DNA of 25,808 nt from Candidatus Thorarchaeota archaeon (GCA_016839245.1 JAEOUN010000003.1:1-25808); one strand, 5' to 3'; positions 15,123 through 23,590 are shown, counted from the first letter of the stretch. Translations and numbers: made by a program. Notes: generated from the sequence alone by a model not told the origin.

Positions 15123-17455
15123 ATCGTGATTTCATTCTGCAGTGATACAGCTTGCTGTTCTTGATTGTCAATAATCAGGACGATGCTGGTTCGCATCCAT
15201 ACTATCGTTCTAAACGACTTGTTAAGAGAAATACACCATGCTGTAGTGATTTCGAAAAGAATTTGATGCTCTCCGGGTTGTACCCACACAGGCAGAATAA
15301 ATGGGATTTCTGTGAATGTACTATGATTATTCAAGGAAATGACTGGTATTTTGAAACTATCGAGGAATATTCGTGTGCTAACAGATGATATAGATGTACC
15401 ATTATCATATTGCAAAGAAACCGTTAGGTTGGCTATTTCGTTGTAGTATACTGGGCTAATTGTTACTAATCCATCTATGGACCCCTGAATTTGGACTTCG
15501 ATCTCAGGAGTTTCCAAAAGGGTATATGTTACGTTTACTATCGAAATCATTAGTACATGAATACCAAGAGAAACGTTGTTAGGTATTATGACCGAAATTC
15601 TCGCTTGTTTGTCAGTCATTACAGAAAATGAAAAAGAGAACTCATCCGTGAAATCATCAATCATAATCCTAAGAGATTGATTGAAAGAAAACTCAGAATC
15701 CAGAGTGAACGCTAATGACAGATTCGATCCTCTGATAGCATTCCATGACGTTTGAGCAGGTGAGAAAAGAACAGGATATTGTATTGGGATTTCGATTGGG
15801 ATTGTAGTTTCTGCTAGGTAAATTGAAGGATTTGTTTCTATAAGAATAGCAAGGTGGTGTATTCCAACTTGGGTATCTGTGGACACTAACCAATCAATAT
15901 ATGAAATGCCTTGCATATTTGTTGTGCCGATTCCTAAAGTAGCACCAGTTTCATTAATCAATCGTAGATTAGCTCCCTCAATGGGATCTCCCTGAGCATT
16001 TCCAACTCTTATAGCAGCCTCGGAAACATGGCCTAGGACTGTGGGTTGCACAATGTCATAGGAAACATTCGCGGAGAAGAAGATGGTAATGCTCTTAATA
16101 TAGTCTAAAGATTCGTGATATAGCGTTCCATTACTTGTAGCTCTTATTAATCCAGAACCGAAAAACGTGTTTGGGATATTCAGCAAGGCCCGAATAGCCC
16201 CACTGACATTGGTTGCATGAAGACTGCTAGCAATTATCATGGTTTCATTTGATATTTCAATGAGAATTGGATATGACTTGATGCTTGTGTCGATTGTTGA
16301 GTCTGCGATTTCAATATCGATGACTAAGAATGCTCCACTTGTAGGGTTCTCGGAACAAGTTAAGGATAGAGTGACGTTTCTGCGAATCGCCTCTATGAGG
16401 ATTGTTGATGTGCTTGATTGATACAAGGAATTGTGTGCTGTGATATTAACAGACCATATTCCTGGTGGAACTTCAAAGGGAATTGAAGCAGAATAGAATC
16501 CATTGCCAACATTGTCCATTGTTCCACTTGAAAATGAGGTCTGCCAGATTACAAGACTGTCATTCAATCTGGATTCTGCCATATTTGTGTGAAGTATTGT
16601 AATATTGACCAATTCTGAATGATCTTCATAAGGATTTTCACATAGTATTATATTCGGAGATGATATGACTGTTATATTCGAGTGGGCAGGAAGGACAGTA
16701 ATTGGAAGTGAGTCTGAGAATGGAGAGAAAGCTAGTGTACCATTGCCTGATATTGCGAGACTATAGCTTCCTGGGGGACCAAAGCTATTGCTCCAGTTCA
16801 AGGATAGGAATCCATTTGTATCTGTGATAAAATCTTGGGTGAAAACTTCAGTTGATGATTCATCGAAAACTGCAAGTGATACAGGGCTATTTGACAATAC
16901 TATGTTACTGTTGTGAATGCTATTGATTCTGAATTTGAGTGTGCAATTGCTATTAAACTCGATATTTGTTGATGATTCAGGAAGCACCTCCAGAGAACCT
17001 CTTGTAATGTTGATTGGAATTGTATCGCCGCCGCCCTGAGAATACCCGTCATATATTTCTACATTGAATATTACATAGGCTACAGATCCATCTATGCCAG
17101 GGGAAGCGCAGTCAGGGCGAATCGTGTGTGATGAACTAAGATAGCGTATGTCGGGCAGAGCTCCAATATAGTAACTATCTGCAAAAACAACTCCTTGATC
17201 TGTTACGATTGAAAATGAAACATAACACCATCCATCTTGACTAAAGTCTGCTATTAGCTTGGCAACCATATCTATTGTTTCGCCAACTTCATAGACCAGT
17301 TTGTCGGTTTCAAAGTAGTAAAATTCGAAATAGTATGCTGTGACAGGAGCTGCGATACAAAGAATTGTTAGAATTGAAACGGATACGATTACAATAGTCT
17401 GGTTATTCAAATAACACACCAAATGGAAGTCTTGACTATCCCTAAAAAACAGCAC
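14756..17455 (-). CDS. Large secreted Ig-like-repeat surface protein, C-terminus doubtful
   Basis: 899 codons. An N-terminal signal sequence (hydrophobic TIVIVSVSILTILCIAAPVTA at about residues 20-40) is followed by many beta-rich repeats of roughly 90-110 residues. Their recurring 'PGxxxLxIxxNGT' and 'xVWxxT' patterns resemble Ig-like/invasion-type adhesion domains. N-x-S/T sequons are abundant, suggesting glycosylation at the cell surface. Residues from about 779 onward are antisense to korA, look unlike the repeats and contain no membrane anchor. The related-looking protein at 21357-23321 does end in one. The true gene probably ended near 15123, or has been truncated by a rearrangement or assembly join. 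An AATTAAAG element 17-25 bp before the ATG fits a nearly leaderless transcript. Function otherwise unknown. Confidence 0.7.
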   Translation of the reverse strand: MLFFRDSQDFHLVCYLNNQTIVIVSVSILTILCIAAPVTAYYFEFYYFETDKLVYEVGETIDMVAKLIADFSQDGWCYVSFSIVTDQGVVFADSYYIGALPDIRYLSSSHTIRPDCASPGIDGSVAYVIFNVEIYDGYSQGGGDTIPINITRGSLEVLPESSTNIEFNSNCTLKFRINSIHNSNIVLSNSPVSLAVFDESSTEVFTQDFITDTNGFLSLNWSNSFGPPGSYSLAISGNGTLAFSPFSDSLPITVLPAHSNITVISSPNIILCENPYEDHSELVNITILHTNMAESRLNDSLVIWQTSFSSGTMDNVGNGFYSASIPFEVPPGIWSVNITAHNSLYQSSTSTILIEAIRRNVTLSLTCSENPTSGAFLVIDIEIADSTIDTSIKSYPILIEISNETMIIASSLHATNVSGAIRALLNIPNTFFGSGLIRATSNGTLYHESLDYIKSITIFFSANVSYDIVQPTVLGHVSEAAIRVGNAQGDPIEGANLRLINETGATLGIGTTNMQGISYIDWLVSTDTQVGIHHLAILIETNPSIYLAETTIPIEIPIQYPVLFSPAQTSWNAIRGSNLSLAFTLDSEFSFNQSLRIMIDDFTDEFSFSFSVMTDKQARISVIIPNNVSLGIHVLMISIVNVTYTLLETPEIEVQIQGSIDGLVTISPVYYNEIANLTVSLQYDNGTSISSVSTRIFLDSFKIPVISLNNHSTFTEIPFILPVWVQPGEHQILFEITTAWCISLNKSFRTIVWMRTSIVLIIDNQEQQAVSLQNEITIYESSSDIFLNSSSGSINNPPPILVNDTISLSDPTDLDTSLDNCPRLSSGTNNRSTDCANSRISTSGNGHIPLGLNDLIASLLELVAISSSTDLDVHPYEIIPQSPVSGPETTKSVSKDRLF

Positions 17456-17516
17456 ATGATTGCAACGACAACTTTAATTCTGGACTAGATGGAGGTTAGT
17501 TGAGTCGAAGACTTGG

Positions 17517-17894
17517 ATGGGTAAACATATGGTTGTACGGCTGAAAAATACTGTAATAGAATCAATTGAAGATGCTGATACCAAACGATTGAAACTGATA
17601 CATATTGTTTCCAAGGACGAAGGGGCTGCTATTACTCTTGAATTGCCGGAAGCTCTCTGTGAAACCTTGAATACAAATGATTCAGTGACTGTTACCTTAG
17701 ATTCGAAAGCGTTGACAAAAGGAGAGAACTCTAGGCTGTATATGGAGGCAAGAGTTTTCAGAACAGATGGAGAAGATGAATTGAATGTCATTGCAGCTGC
17801 AGGTGGACTCAGACTAACCTTACTGATGAATAAACCTACTACTGTGCAAAAAGCCACATTTGATGCCGATAAGCTCTTTTTTGTAATACAGTAG
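17517..17894 (+). CDS. rpo8: RNA polymerase subunit Rpo8/RpoG (eukaryotic Rpb8-like)
   Basis: 125 residues. The pattern matches Rpb8: an early strand-turn 'VIESIEDADTKRLKLIHIVS'; 'ITLELPEALCETLNTNDSVTVTLDS', which fits Rpb8 'LxxDxNxxxxPxxxGDxxxxxxxx'; then YMEARVFR for 'YVMYGKVYR'; AAAGGLRLTL for 'VSYGGLLMRL'; and the C-terminal FDADKLFFVIQ for 'FEVDSRVYLLM'. Rpb8 is a small OB-fold-like subunit of eukaryotic polymerases, and RpoG is its archaeal homologue, known from Crenarchaeota and reported in Asgard. The start could be ATG 17517 or ATG 17529. It is divergent from the Ig-like gene and upstream of a TFIIB-like gene. This is a recognition by eye and should be tested by profile search. Confidence 0.72.
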   Translation: MGKHMVVRLKNTVIESIEDADTKRLKLIHIVSKDEGAAITLELPEALCETLNTNDSVTVTLDSKALTKGENSRLYMEARVFRTDGEDELNVIAAAGGLRLTLLMNKPTTVQKATFDADKLFFVIQ

Positions 17895-18073
17895 ATTTCT
17901 CAAGGTCTTGAAGTTATATGTCTTATGATTAGTTACAGTGACCCCTCTTTCTGTCTAGGCTTTCTAAACCTGTGAGACAGTATATGGAATTCACTCTATG
18001 GAACTAATGGTCCTAGAGAAGGGATTAAGCTATTCTGAAAGCCAGTTAGGATTTCGTACCGCTCAAATCTTGG

Positions 18074-19108
18074 GTGTGGTCTTTGATTGATGAAATATTC
18101 AAGGTGATTCAAGATTCGCCATGGTTGTGTCCTGATTGTTCTGGGATGCTTGTGGTGAATCAAGGGTTTTTTGTGTGTACTGAATGTGGTTTAGCTGTTT
18201 CAAGAGAATATGTCATTCCTACCTACCAAATGGGAGAACAAAGGGGAACTGACACACCTGATGCAAGTGTATTCGTGTCTCTCGGAAATAGAATGCATAT
18301 TGTTGATGGACTTGGGAGTTATATTGGATTTCACAAAGAAAGATATTTCCAGGATGCGCATGGTCAAGTGCTTTCGTCACGAATGCAAAAGAAGTTTAAA
18401 CGGCTTAAGACAGTCTATAGTACGCGCATTAGAATTGGAAAAGACGAGGCAAAGTATAGAGCACTCAGAACTCTCAATCACGTTTCAAAATTACTGATGC
18501 TAAATGAACAAGTGCGTGATAGGACAGCTTATCTCTACAAGAAGATAGTTTCGGAATCTTCGAACAAAGTTACAAATAACATCCTTCTCATTGCAGTTTG
18601 TCTTCTTATGGCTGTTAGAGAATTCAAGGAGGGGGCTCCGATAACACTTGAAGAAATAGCCAGCACTTTTGAGAAATGTGGACATAGGGTTAATGTAAGA
18701 GCTATCGTAAGAGAAGCATTGCGACTTAAGTCTATAATGGGTGTGGCTCCAGAAATTCGGAAACCCGAAGATTATGTTCCACGAGTTCTCTCAATGCTAA
18801 TGAATAGCAGAAGAGTTGTTGACAAGGTCATTTCACGAGGATGGGATCCAAGAAGCTATGAGAATGCTCTGCGTGACAAAATCCTTGAATTACTGGAACT
18901 GATTCCAGCTTCGAAACGGGGCGGCCGAAATCCATTCATTTTCACTGTTTCAGCAGCGTATGCCAGTGATCGATTAATTGCAGAGAAGCATAATAGACGT
19001 TCTGTATTGACCCAAAAGCTCACCTCAAGCGCCACAGAAGTAGCTGAATATAGTATTCGAGATCATTTTGGGATGATGAAGCAAGTCGTGGCAATGTCCG
19101 ATGAGTGA
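18074..19108 (+). CDS. Divergent TFIIB-like protein
   Basis: 344 residues. A zinc ribbon at the N-terminus (C19-x2-C22 ... C35-x2-C38: LCPDCSGML and FVCTECGLAV) is followed by a reader-like linker. Two cyclin-like repeats come next, about 130-215 (KYRALRTLNHVSKLLML, LIAVCLLMAVREF) and 225-335 (YVPRVLSMLMN ... FTVSAAYASDRLIAEK). This layout is that of archaeal TFB, which bridges TBP and RNA polymerase. The sequence is more divergent than a housekeeping TFB, and the usual 'GPxxT...HDxGLsT' reader wording is replaced. The stop overlaps by 8 bp the ATG of a secretion ATPase, so it may be an alternative TFB tied to that locus. Start is GTG, and a TTG at 18083 is an alternative. Confidence 0.75.
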   Translation: MWSLIDEIFKVIQDSPWLCPDCSGMLVVNQGFFVCTECGLAVSREYVIPTYQMGEQRGTDTPDASVFVSLGNRMHIVDGLGSYIGFHKERYFQDAHGQVLSSRMQKKFKRLKTVYSTRIRIGKDEAKYRALRTLNHVSKLLMLNEQVRDRTAYLYKKIVSESSNKVTNNILLIAVCLLMAVREFKEGAPITLEEIASTFEKCGHRVNVRAIVREALRLKSIMGVAPEIRKPEDYVPRVLSMLMNSRRVVDKVISRGWDPRSYENALRDKILELLELIPASKRGGRNPFIFTVSAAYASDRLIAEKHNRRSVLTQKLTSSATEVAEYSIRDHFGMMKQVVAMSDE

Positions 19109-20813
19109 ACTTGAAATGATTGAAAAAGAAATAAAGATTGTAATCTGTTCAAAAAATAGATGCAAGGATTGTCAGCATGCCTCCGGTCTTGAATGCATGA
19201 ATCTTGTAGAATTGCAAGACAATACAGATTTACGAATCGTCCTTCTAGTAGAGCAAAGCAAGGGGCTCATACACTTCAGCAAGCTTGTTCGACTACCGAA
19301 ACGAGCTCCATGGTACAGCAACAGCTGGGATACTGTCTATGTTCACAAGGGAAGAATATTAGATGATCCTAATGCTATTGTTGATTTCTATTCAACTGAT
19401 CCCTATCTTTCCGTATTCTTCAAAGAAGAAAACAGTGGTGACCTATTCTATGAAGCATATCCTATTGTCCGTTCACCAATTGAAACAGCACTTGTAGAAC
19501 AACTCGGACGCGATTTGTCACAGATTTTGGAGAAAGAATCTTCAGTTAGAGTAAAGCTAACAAATAGACTTGAGAGGCTTGCCTTGGCAGTTTCAAAGAA
19601 GATTTCAAAATTATTACCAGAAATTAATGATAGCACCCGTAGTAGAATATCAAGCATTGTTGCAAATGAGTCAACTGTAATTGGCCCGATGATTCCTCTT
19701 CTTCTGGATGACGAAGTTGAAGAGATATACCTTGACAGACCATGTAGCTCTCTATATTTTGACCATGCAAGACATGGACGTAGTAGAACTTCACTGATAC
19801 TTGATATGGATATTATTTCCCGTCTTGTAACCTTATTTAGAGCCGAAAGTAATTTGCATTTGGACCGAAAAAATCCTTCCTTGAAGACGGATCTGAGTCT
19901 TCTTGGAAACTTACTTAGAGTGTCTGTTGGTGCTCCGCCTCTAGCTTCAGATGGCTTTCATTTGGAAATACGTCGTGCTCGCAAGAAACCATTGTCTTTG
20001 CTTGATTTGATAAAGAATGGAACGCTTACTCTAGAAGCAGCCTCCATTCTTATGCTTGCTCTTGGTTGTAGATTCAACATTACGATAACTGGTGAGCCAG
20101 GATCAGGTAAAACTACCCTCTTGAACGCCTTGGATATGAGCAGCCCTCGTACTTGGAGAAAAGTCTACATTGAAGATGCTATAGAAAGCAGAACTCAATT
20201 GACGCACCATCAACTGAGAATCAGGGTTGATCCTGTTGACGAAGCTAATAGTAGATATAACAAGGACGTAGAGATTGTCAAGAGTTTACATAGATCGCCC
20301 GATTATTTAATACTGGGCGAAATACAGACAATGGAGCATAGTAGGTCCTTATTTCAAGCCATGGCAGCAGGTTTGCGCACAATCCAAACTTGTCATAGTT
20401 ATTCTGCAGCAAGTCTGATTTCAAGGTGGGTATACAATCATCGAATAGAAGAATCAAGTCTAGCAATGATGGATCTAATAGTGACTCTAAATAGACCAAT
20501 CCCGGGTGAATCTTTGAGAAGAGTTGTCGAGATTGCAGAAGTGAAGAAGAGGATAGATGATGGGTTCTTACGTTTTGGAGGCTTGAATATACTCTATTCT
20601 GTTGTAGTCTCCAAACCGATCAGTTGGGCGGAAGATGGGGCGTTTCGGTTCCATGCCAACCAAGATGGATTCGAAAACCATATTCCTGCTTTTGAAATCA
20701 TTGTGAAGATTCTTCGAGAAAACGTTCTTTCAATTACAGAAGAGAATAGCTTCCATTTGAGCGAGAAGCTCTGGGAATATGGACATCCCTTGAAGATTGT
20801 CGGTAGTGAATAA
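19101..20813 (+). CDS. Type II/IV secretion (TadA/GspE/VirB11-type) ATPase with N-terminal Cys cluster
   Basis: 570 residues. The C-terminal half is a secretion/pilus ATPase: Walker A TGEPGSGKTTLLNA (G331-T339), an Asp/acidic box (VYIEDAIE), Walker B-like YLILGEIQ (about 402-408), the AMAAGLRTIQTCHSYSAASLI His box, and an arginine-rich trailing region. These hexameric motors push pilins or substrates through the membrane (TadA, ArlI, GspE). Unusually the N-terminus carries four cysteines, C16-x4-C21-x2-C24-x7-C32 (VICSKNRCKDCQHASGLEC), suited to Zn or Fe-S binding. The gene overlaps the TFIIB-like gene by 8 bp and is followed 84 bp later by a tiny pilin-like gene. No TadB/TadC-type membrane partner is visible in the window. 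Confidence 0.86.
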   Translation: MSELEMIEKEIKIVICSKNRCKDCQHASGLECMNLVELQDNTDLRIVLLVEQSKGLIHFSKLVRLPKRAPWYSNSWDTVYVHKGRILDDPNAIVDFYSTDPYLSVFFKEENSGDLFYEAYPIVRSPIETALVEQLGRDLSQILEKESSVRVKLTNRLERLALAVSKKISKLLPEINDSTRSRISSIVANESTVIGPMIPLLLDDEVEEIYLDRPCSSLYFDHARHGRSRTSLILDMDIISRLVTLFRAESNLHLDRKNPSLKTDLSLLGNLLRVSVGAPPLASDGFHLEIRRARKKPLSLLDLIKNGTLTLEAASILMLALGCRFNITITGEPGSGKTTLLNALDMSSPRTWRKVYIEDAIESRTQLTHHQLRIRVDPVDEANSRYNKDVEIVKSLHRSPDYLILGEIQTMEHSRSLFQAMAAGLRTIQTCHSYSAASLISRWVYNHRIEESSLAMMDLIVTLNRPIPGESLRRVVEIAEVKKRIDDGFLRFGGLNILYSVVVSKPISWAEDGAFRFHANQDGFENHIPAFEIIVKILRENVLSITEENSFHLSEKLWEYGHPLKIVGSE

Positions 20814-20853
20814 TAATTTATGTAGTACTCAAATAATCCATGAATTTGGGGGT

Positions 20854-20861
20854 ATTTAAAA
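20854..20861 (+). promoter_or_regulatory. TATA box of the pilin-like gene
   Basis: ATTTAAAA, preceded by a run of G (GGGGGT), lies 37 bp before the ATG at 20898. This fits an archaeal BRE/TATA pair with a short leader, and suggests that the pilin-like gene can be transcribed apart from the ATPase gene. Confidence 0.6.
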
Positions 20862-20897
20862 CATAAAGAACATAGACAAAAGCATAGGTATGAATAG

Positions 20898-21101
20898 ATG
20901 AAGGCAATCAAAAATCCTCTCAAAGATGAAAGGGGAGGTCCATTGGTAGAAGAAAGCTTACTTCTTGGTCTTGCTGTGATTACCATTTCGATAGTGATTG
21001 CAGTTATTTTTCAGGCGACAGGTTGGGCACAAAATGTAGTTGCTGGGTTGCTTCAGCTATTAGAAGACAGCTGGAATGGTGTGACACATTTACTTCCTTA
21101 G
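20898..21101 (+). CDS. Small Flp-pilin-like protein
   Basis: 67 residues. A charged leader, MKAIKNPLKDERG, is followed by GPLVEESLLLGLAVITISIVIAVIF, a hydrophobic helix (about residues 14-38), and a short polar/amphipathic tail. Cleavage after Arg-Gly would put Glu at +5, as in type IV prepilins. LVEESLLLGLAVI resembles the LVEYALLLALI wording of Flp pilins. These subunits are matured by a prepilin peptidase and assembled by a TadA-type ATPase, and one is encoded just upstream. AGGT lies 8 nt before the ATG, and a TATA box precedes it. A plain small membrane protein remains possible; the ATPase context favours pilin. Confidence 0.68.
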   Translation: MKAIKNPLKDERGGPLVEESLLLGLAVITISIVIAVIFQATGWAQNVVAGLLQLLEDSWNGVTHLLP

Positions 21102-21242
21102 TTTTGCCGTAAATTCATTATAACTATGAGACCCTTACATCTAAGAATAGAAACATACTTGATGAATCAATTATAATAGATGCGGGGAAACCCTTATTTG
21201 TGGTTAGAGAGGTGCTCTCGCGCTCCAGACTGGCGCAATCAG

Positions 21243-21351
21243 GCTCCGGTAGATATGCTGTAATTTCATTCAGCATTACCGAGTGTAGTCCGGCCCAGCA
21301 TGGGGGACTCTCGATCCCCCGACCCGGGTTCAAATCCCGGCCGGAGCACCA
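21243..21351 (+). tRNA. tRNA-Glu (CTC) with an intron near position 9/10 and encoded CCA
   Basis: Acceptor GCTCCGG (21243-21249) pairs with CCGGAGC (21341-21347), followed by A (21348) and encoded CCA (21349-21351). The T-arm is CCGGG/TTCAAAT/CCCGG. The anticodon stem GGGGA/TCCCC encloses CTCTCGA, giving anticodon CTC. The D-arm is GTGT/GCAT. About 31 nt (21252-21282) lie between position 9 and the D-stem and must be spliced out to give a 75-nt body. The gene ends 6 bp before the stop codon of the convergent Ig-like gene. Confidence 0.9.
21252..21282 (+). other. tRNA-Glu intron between acceptor and D stems
   Basis: The insertion contains the hairpin ATGCTG/CAGCAT (21255-21260/21271-21276), next to GGTA/TACC (21248-21251/21277-21280) with 3-nt bulges GAT and GAG, a BHB shape. 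Canonical cuts would remove 21254-21282 (29 nt), leaving two extra bases. The standard cloverleaf wants 31 nt removed. The 3' splice point (before 21283) agrees in both; the 5' point is uncertain by two bases. Confidence 0.7.
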
Positions 21352-21356
21352 ATTCT

Positions 21357-23321
21357 TCAACTGATTATGTTTCTTTTGTAAATTAGTGGAATTCCTACTA
21401 TAATTATGGATAGTAGAATACTCAATGTGAGTCCAGATACACCGACACCTTGGGCTGCTAGTGCATCTGCCTCAGAAACAACTATCATAATATTTCCGTA
21501 GCATGAAGCAATTGTGGGCTGGACCTTAGTCTGGTAGTGAAGAATATGAGTGCCAATTCCTAATATGGGAAGATGAATACTAACAAATCCATTTTCTTGA
21601 GATGTTGCCGTCATTGTGATTTTATTCCATGTATAACTGAAATCTACGTCTTTCAAATAGGTACCATTAAGACCACGAATCATGAAGTTTACGATGATTT
21701 CCTGCGCTGGTGGAGTAATCTCGTAGCTGTCGGTCTGAATCGTTACAGGCATAACTCTTGTCACGACAAAAGGATAGGAAAGATTAGCTGACAGTTCTAA
21801 TCCTGATTGTGTCCCGTAGTAGAATAGAGTGAAGACGTAGACATTTTCAATTACTGGAGCAACAAGATGAATTTCAGCAACGCCTTCTGAATTCGTTGTG
21901 AAGATTTCTATTGTTTCGTTATCGAGACCCTTAAGTTCAATCAATCTCTCGGATATTCCACCGTTATGGTCCTTCAATTTGACTTCAAATGATATACCTT
22001 GTGAAGGAGATGCATATCCAAGGATGCTATTGGATATGATTACTAGATTTGGTTGAGACCATACGACAACATCTTGGAAGTGAGTCGTATTTGAAATGTA
22101 GTTGTTGCCTGTGATTCTGATTTCTAGTGAATGTGAGCCTATGCAATCCTTGAATGCAAATGGAACATCTACATAGGTTAAACTATAGGCAATTCTTGTA
22201 GACATTTCCTCGCCTGATAACAGGTCATGTAGGTTAACTACAGAATTTGGAATATACCTACCTAAGGTATCAGAAACTTCAATTCTGAATATGTTATCGA
22301 TTCCTAAAACTACATTGGTCGGAATTTTCGTATCTAAAAGAACTGGACTAATTACATTGAAGTTGACTTCGATATAGGTAGCTGCATTACGATCTGTACC
22401 ATTGTATTCTATTCTAACAGTATTTGGTCCAAGAAAGAATCTGGAATCTATGCTGATTTGGACCATGGCGTCCCCATTTTGGTTTGTTGTTATGGAATCA
22501 AAGAGAGCATTGTTAATAAGTAAGTCTAAGACAGAATTCGGAGTCCGGCCTTCGTGTGTTTCAAGATGTAGTTGAAATTCCAAAGTATCTGCCAAATTGA
22601 CATTAGCAGGAAGAGAAGTATCCAAGTCTATGACACTTTCGATTTGTTCAACAGTGTATTGCAGAGAAATCTCAGCTTCAGAATGATGTGATTCTAAGCT
22701 TTGTTCAAACTTGACCAAAAAATCATTGATACCTAATGAGCTCCAAGTCAAATTGCACTGGAACATGAAGAATGCGTATCCAGTTTCATTTGTTGTACTG
22801 GATGCCATTTCGGATGCAATTGAAAATAGAGAAACTTGTGCTCCGGCTATGGGTTCATTCATGTCATTTAGAAGTGTGAGTTCAAGGAGAAAGTAGTCGT
22901 TGGGATGCAGTGTTTCTGAGTAGTGTTCAATGATTATTTGTGATCTTGAGAGTATATGGATATAAGCCCATTGAGAAGAAGATGCAAGAGCTAGAGATTC
23001 ATTTCCCAAGAAAGTTACGTTCACAGGTGTTATGCCCAAAGGATGATTCGATGGAATACTCCATATTATTGACGCATAGCCCTCTTGATTTGTTAGCGCA
23101 GAACCTAGGCATACGTCCAAAATAGCATCATAGAAGCTAATGACTTGATCAGGAACGGGATCACCATACGTCCCATTTTGCAACAATTGTGCAGATAGAA
23201 GTATCTCATCTCCTCTGACCACAATAACCTCGCCTTCTGCATGAACATCTGTGGCATTAGATATTGATATGACTATCAAACCAACAATACCAATGACTAA
23301 TAGAGTAAGAAATCGTTTCAT
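21357..23321 (-). CDS. Secreted Ig-like-domain surface protein with C-terminal membrane anchor
   Basis: 654 residues. The signal peptide KRFLTLLVIGIVGLIVISIS...VHA (about 1-28) is followed by tandem beta-rich domains of roughly 100 residues, each with a 'G.P........G.A.......' pattern (for example NQEGYASIIWSIP, NETGYAFFMF, NSEGVAEIHLVAP), typical of Ig-like/Big or macroglobulin-type domains. Several N-x-S/T sequons are present. The C-terminus ends in a transmembrane helix LTLSILLSIIIVGIPLIY (about 630-647) and a basic tail KRNIIS, so the bulk faces outward. GAAGGT lies about 7 nt before the ATG. It resembles the protein at 14756-17455 in layout. Likely an S-layer-associated or adhesion protein, with exact function unknown. 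It is divergent from the HerA-like gene. Confidence 0.82.
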   Translation of the reverse strand: MKRFLTLLVIGIVGLIVISISNATDVHAEGEVIVVRGDEILLSAQLLQNGTYGDPVPDQVISFYDAILDVCLGSALTNQEGYASIIWSIPSNHPLGITPVNVTFLGNESLALASSSQWAYIHILSRSQIIIEHYSETLHPNDYFLLELTLLNDMNEPIAGAQVSLFSIASEMASSTTNETGYAFFMFQCNLTWSSLGINDFLVKFEQSLESHHSEAEISLQYTVEQIESVIDLDTSLPANVNLADTLEFQLHLETHEGRTPNSVLDLLINNALFDSITTNQNGDAMVQISIDSRFFLGPNTVRIEYNGTDRNAATYIEVNFNVISPVLLDTKIPTNVVLGIDNIFRIEVSDTLGRYIPNSVVNLHDLLSGEEMSTRIAYSLTYVDVPFAFKDCIGSHSLEIRITGNNYISNTTHFQDVVVWSQPNLVIISNSILGYASPSQGISFEVKLKDHNGGISERLIELKGLDNETIEIFTTNSEGVAEIHLVAPVIENVYVFTLFYYGTQSGLELSANLSYPFVVTRVMPVTIQTDSYEITPPAQEIIVNFMIRGLNGTYLKDVDFSYTWNKITMTATSQENGFVSIHLPILGIGTHILHYQTKVQPTIASCYGNIMIVVSEADALAAQGVGVSGLTLSILLSIIIVGIPLIYKRNIIS

Positions 23322-23590
23322 TGGATTACCTTCGATTGAGCTAGTTGGCTACTATACTTGATGAGATGAACTCTCATTCCTTGTTGCAGCACAATTTCAC
23401 AAGATGTGCGGCAGTTCCTTCTTTACGTTCTTCACACTCATTTTTAACCTCCTACAAATCCGGCTTCATATCTATTGAAAAAACAGAAGTCTGGGGGAGT
23501 TCATATGTGTTAGAAAGAACAGGAGCTTGGTCATGATTGTAGTACTTAGTATCCACGGATACTGCTGTTGATGAAGCGAGTGATGTATTA

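Noticed and set aside
15152..15388. Plus-strand frame of 78 codons after korA
   Set aside because: It is antisense to the Ig-like coding frame, shows no similarity to KorB and has no ribosome site.
21124..21360. Minus-strand frame across tRNA-Glu
   Set aside because: It is the antisense of a well-formed tRNA gene; such CSGRDLNPGR-like peptides are classic false ORFs over tRNAs.
23345..23536. Plus-strand frame of 63 codons in the 269-bp gap before the HerA-like gene
   Set aside because: TTG/ATA-rich opening without SD, ordinary low-complexity composition, and no recognisable domain. The gap is better read as a divergent promoter region.
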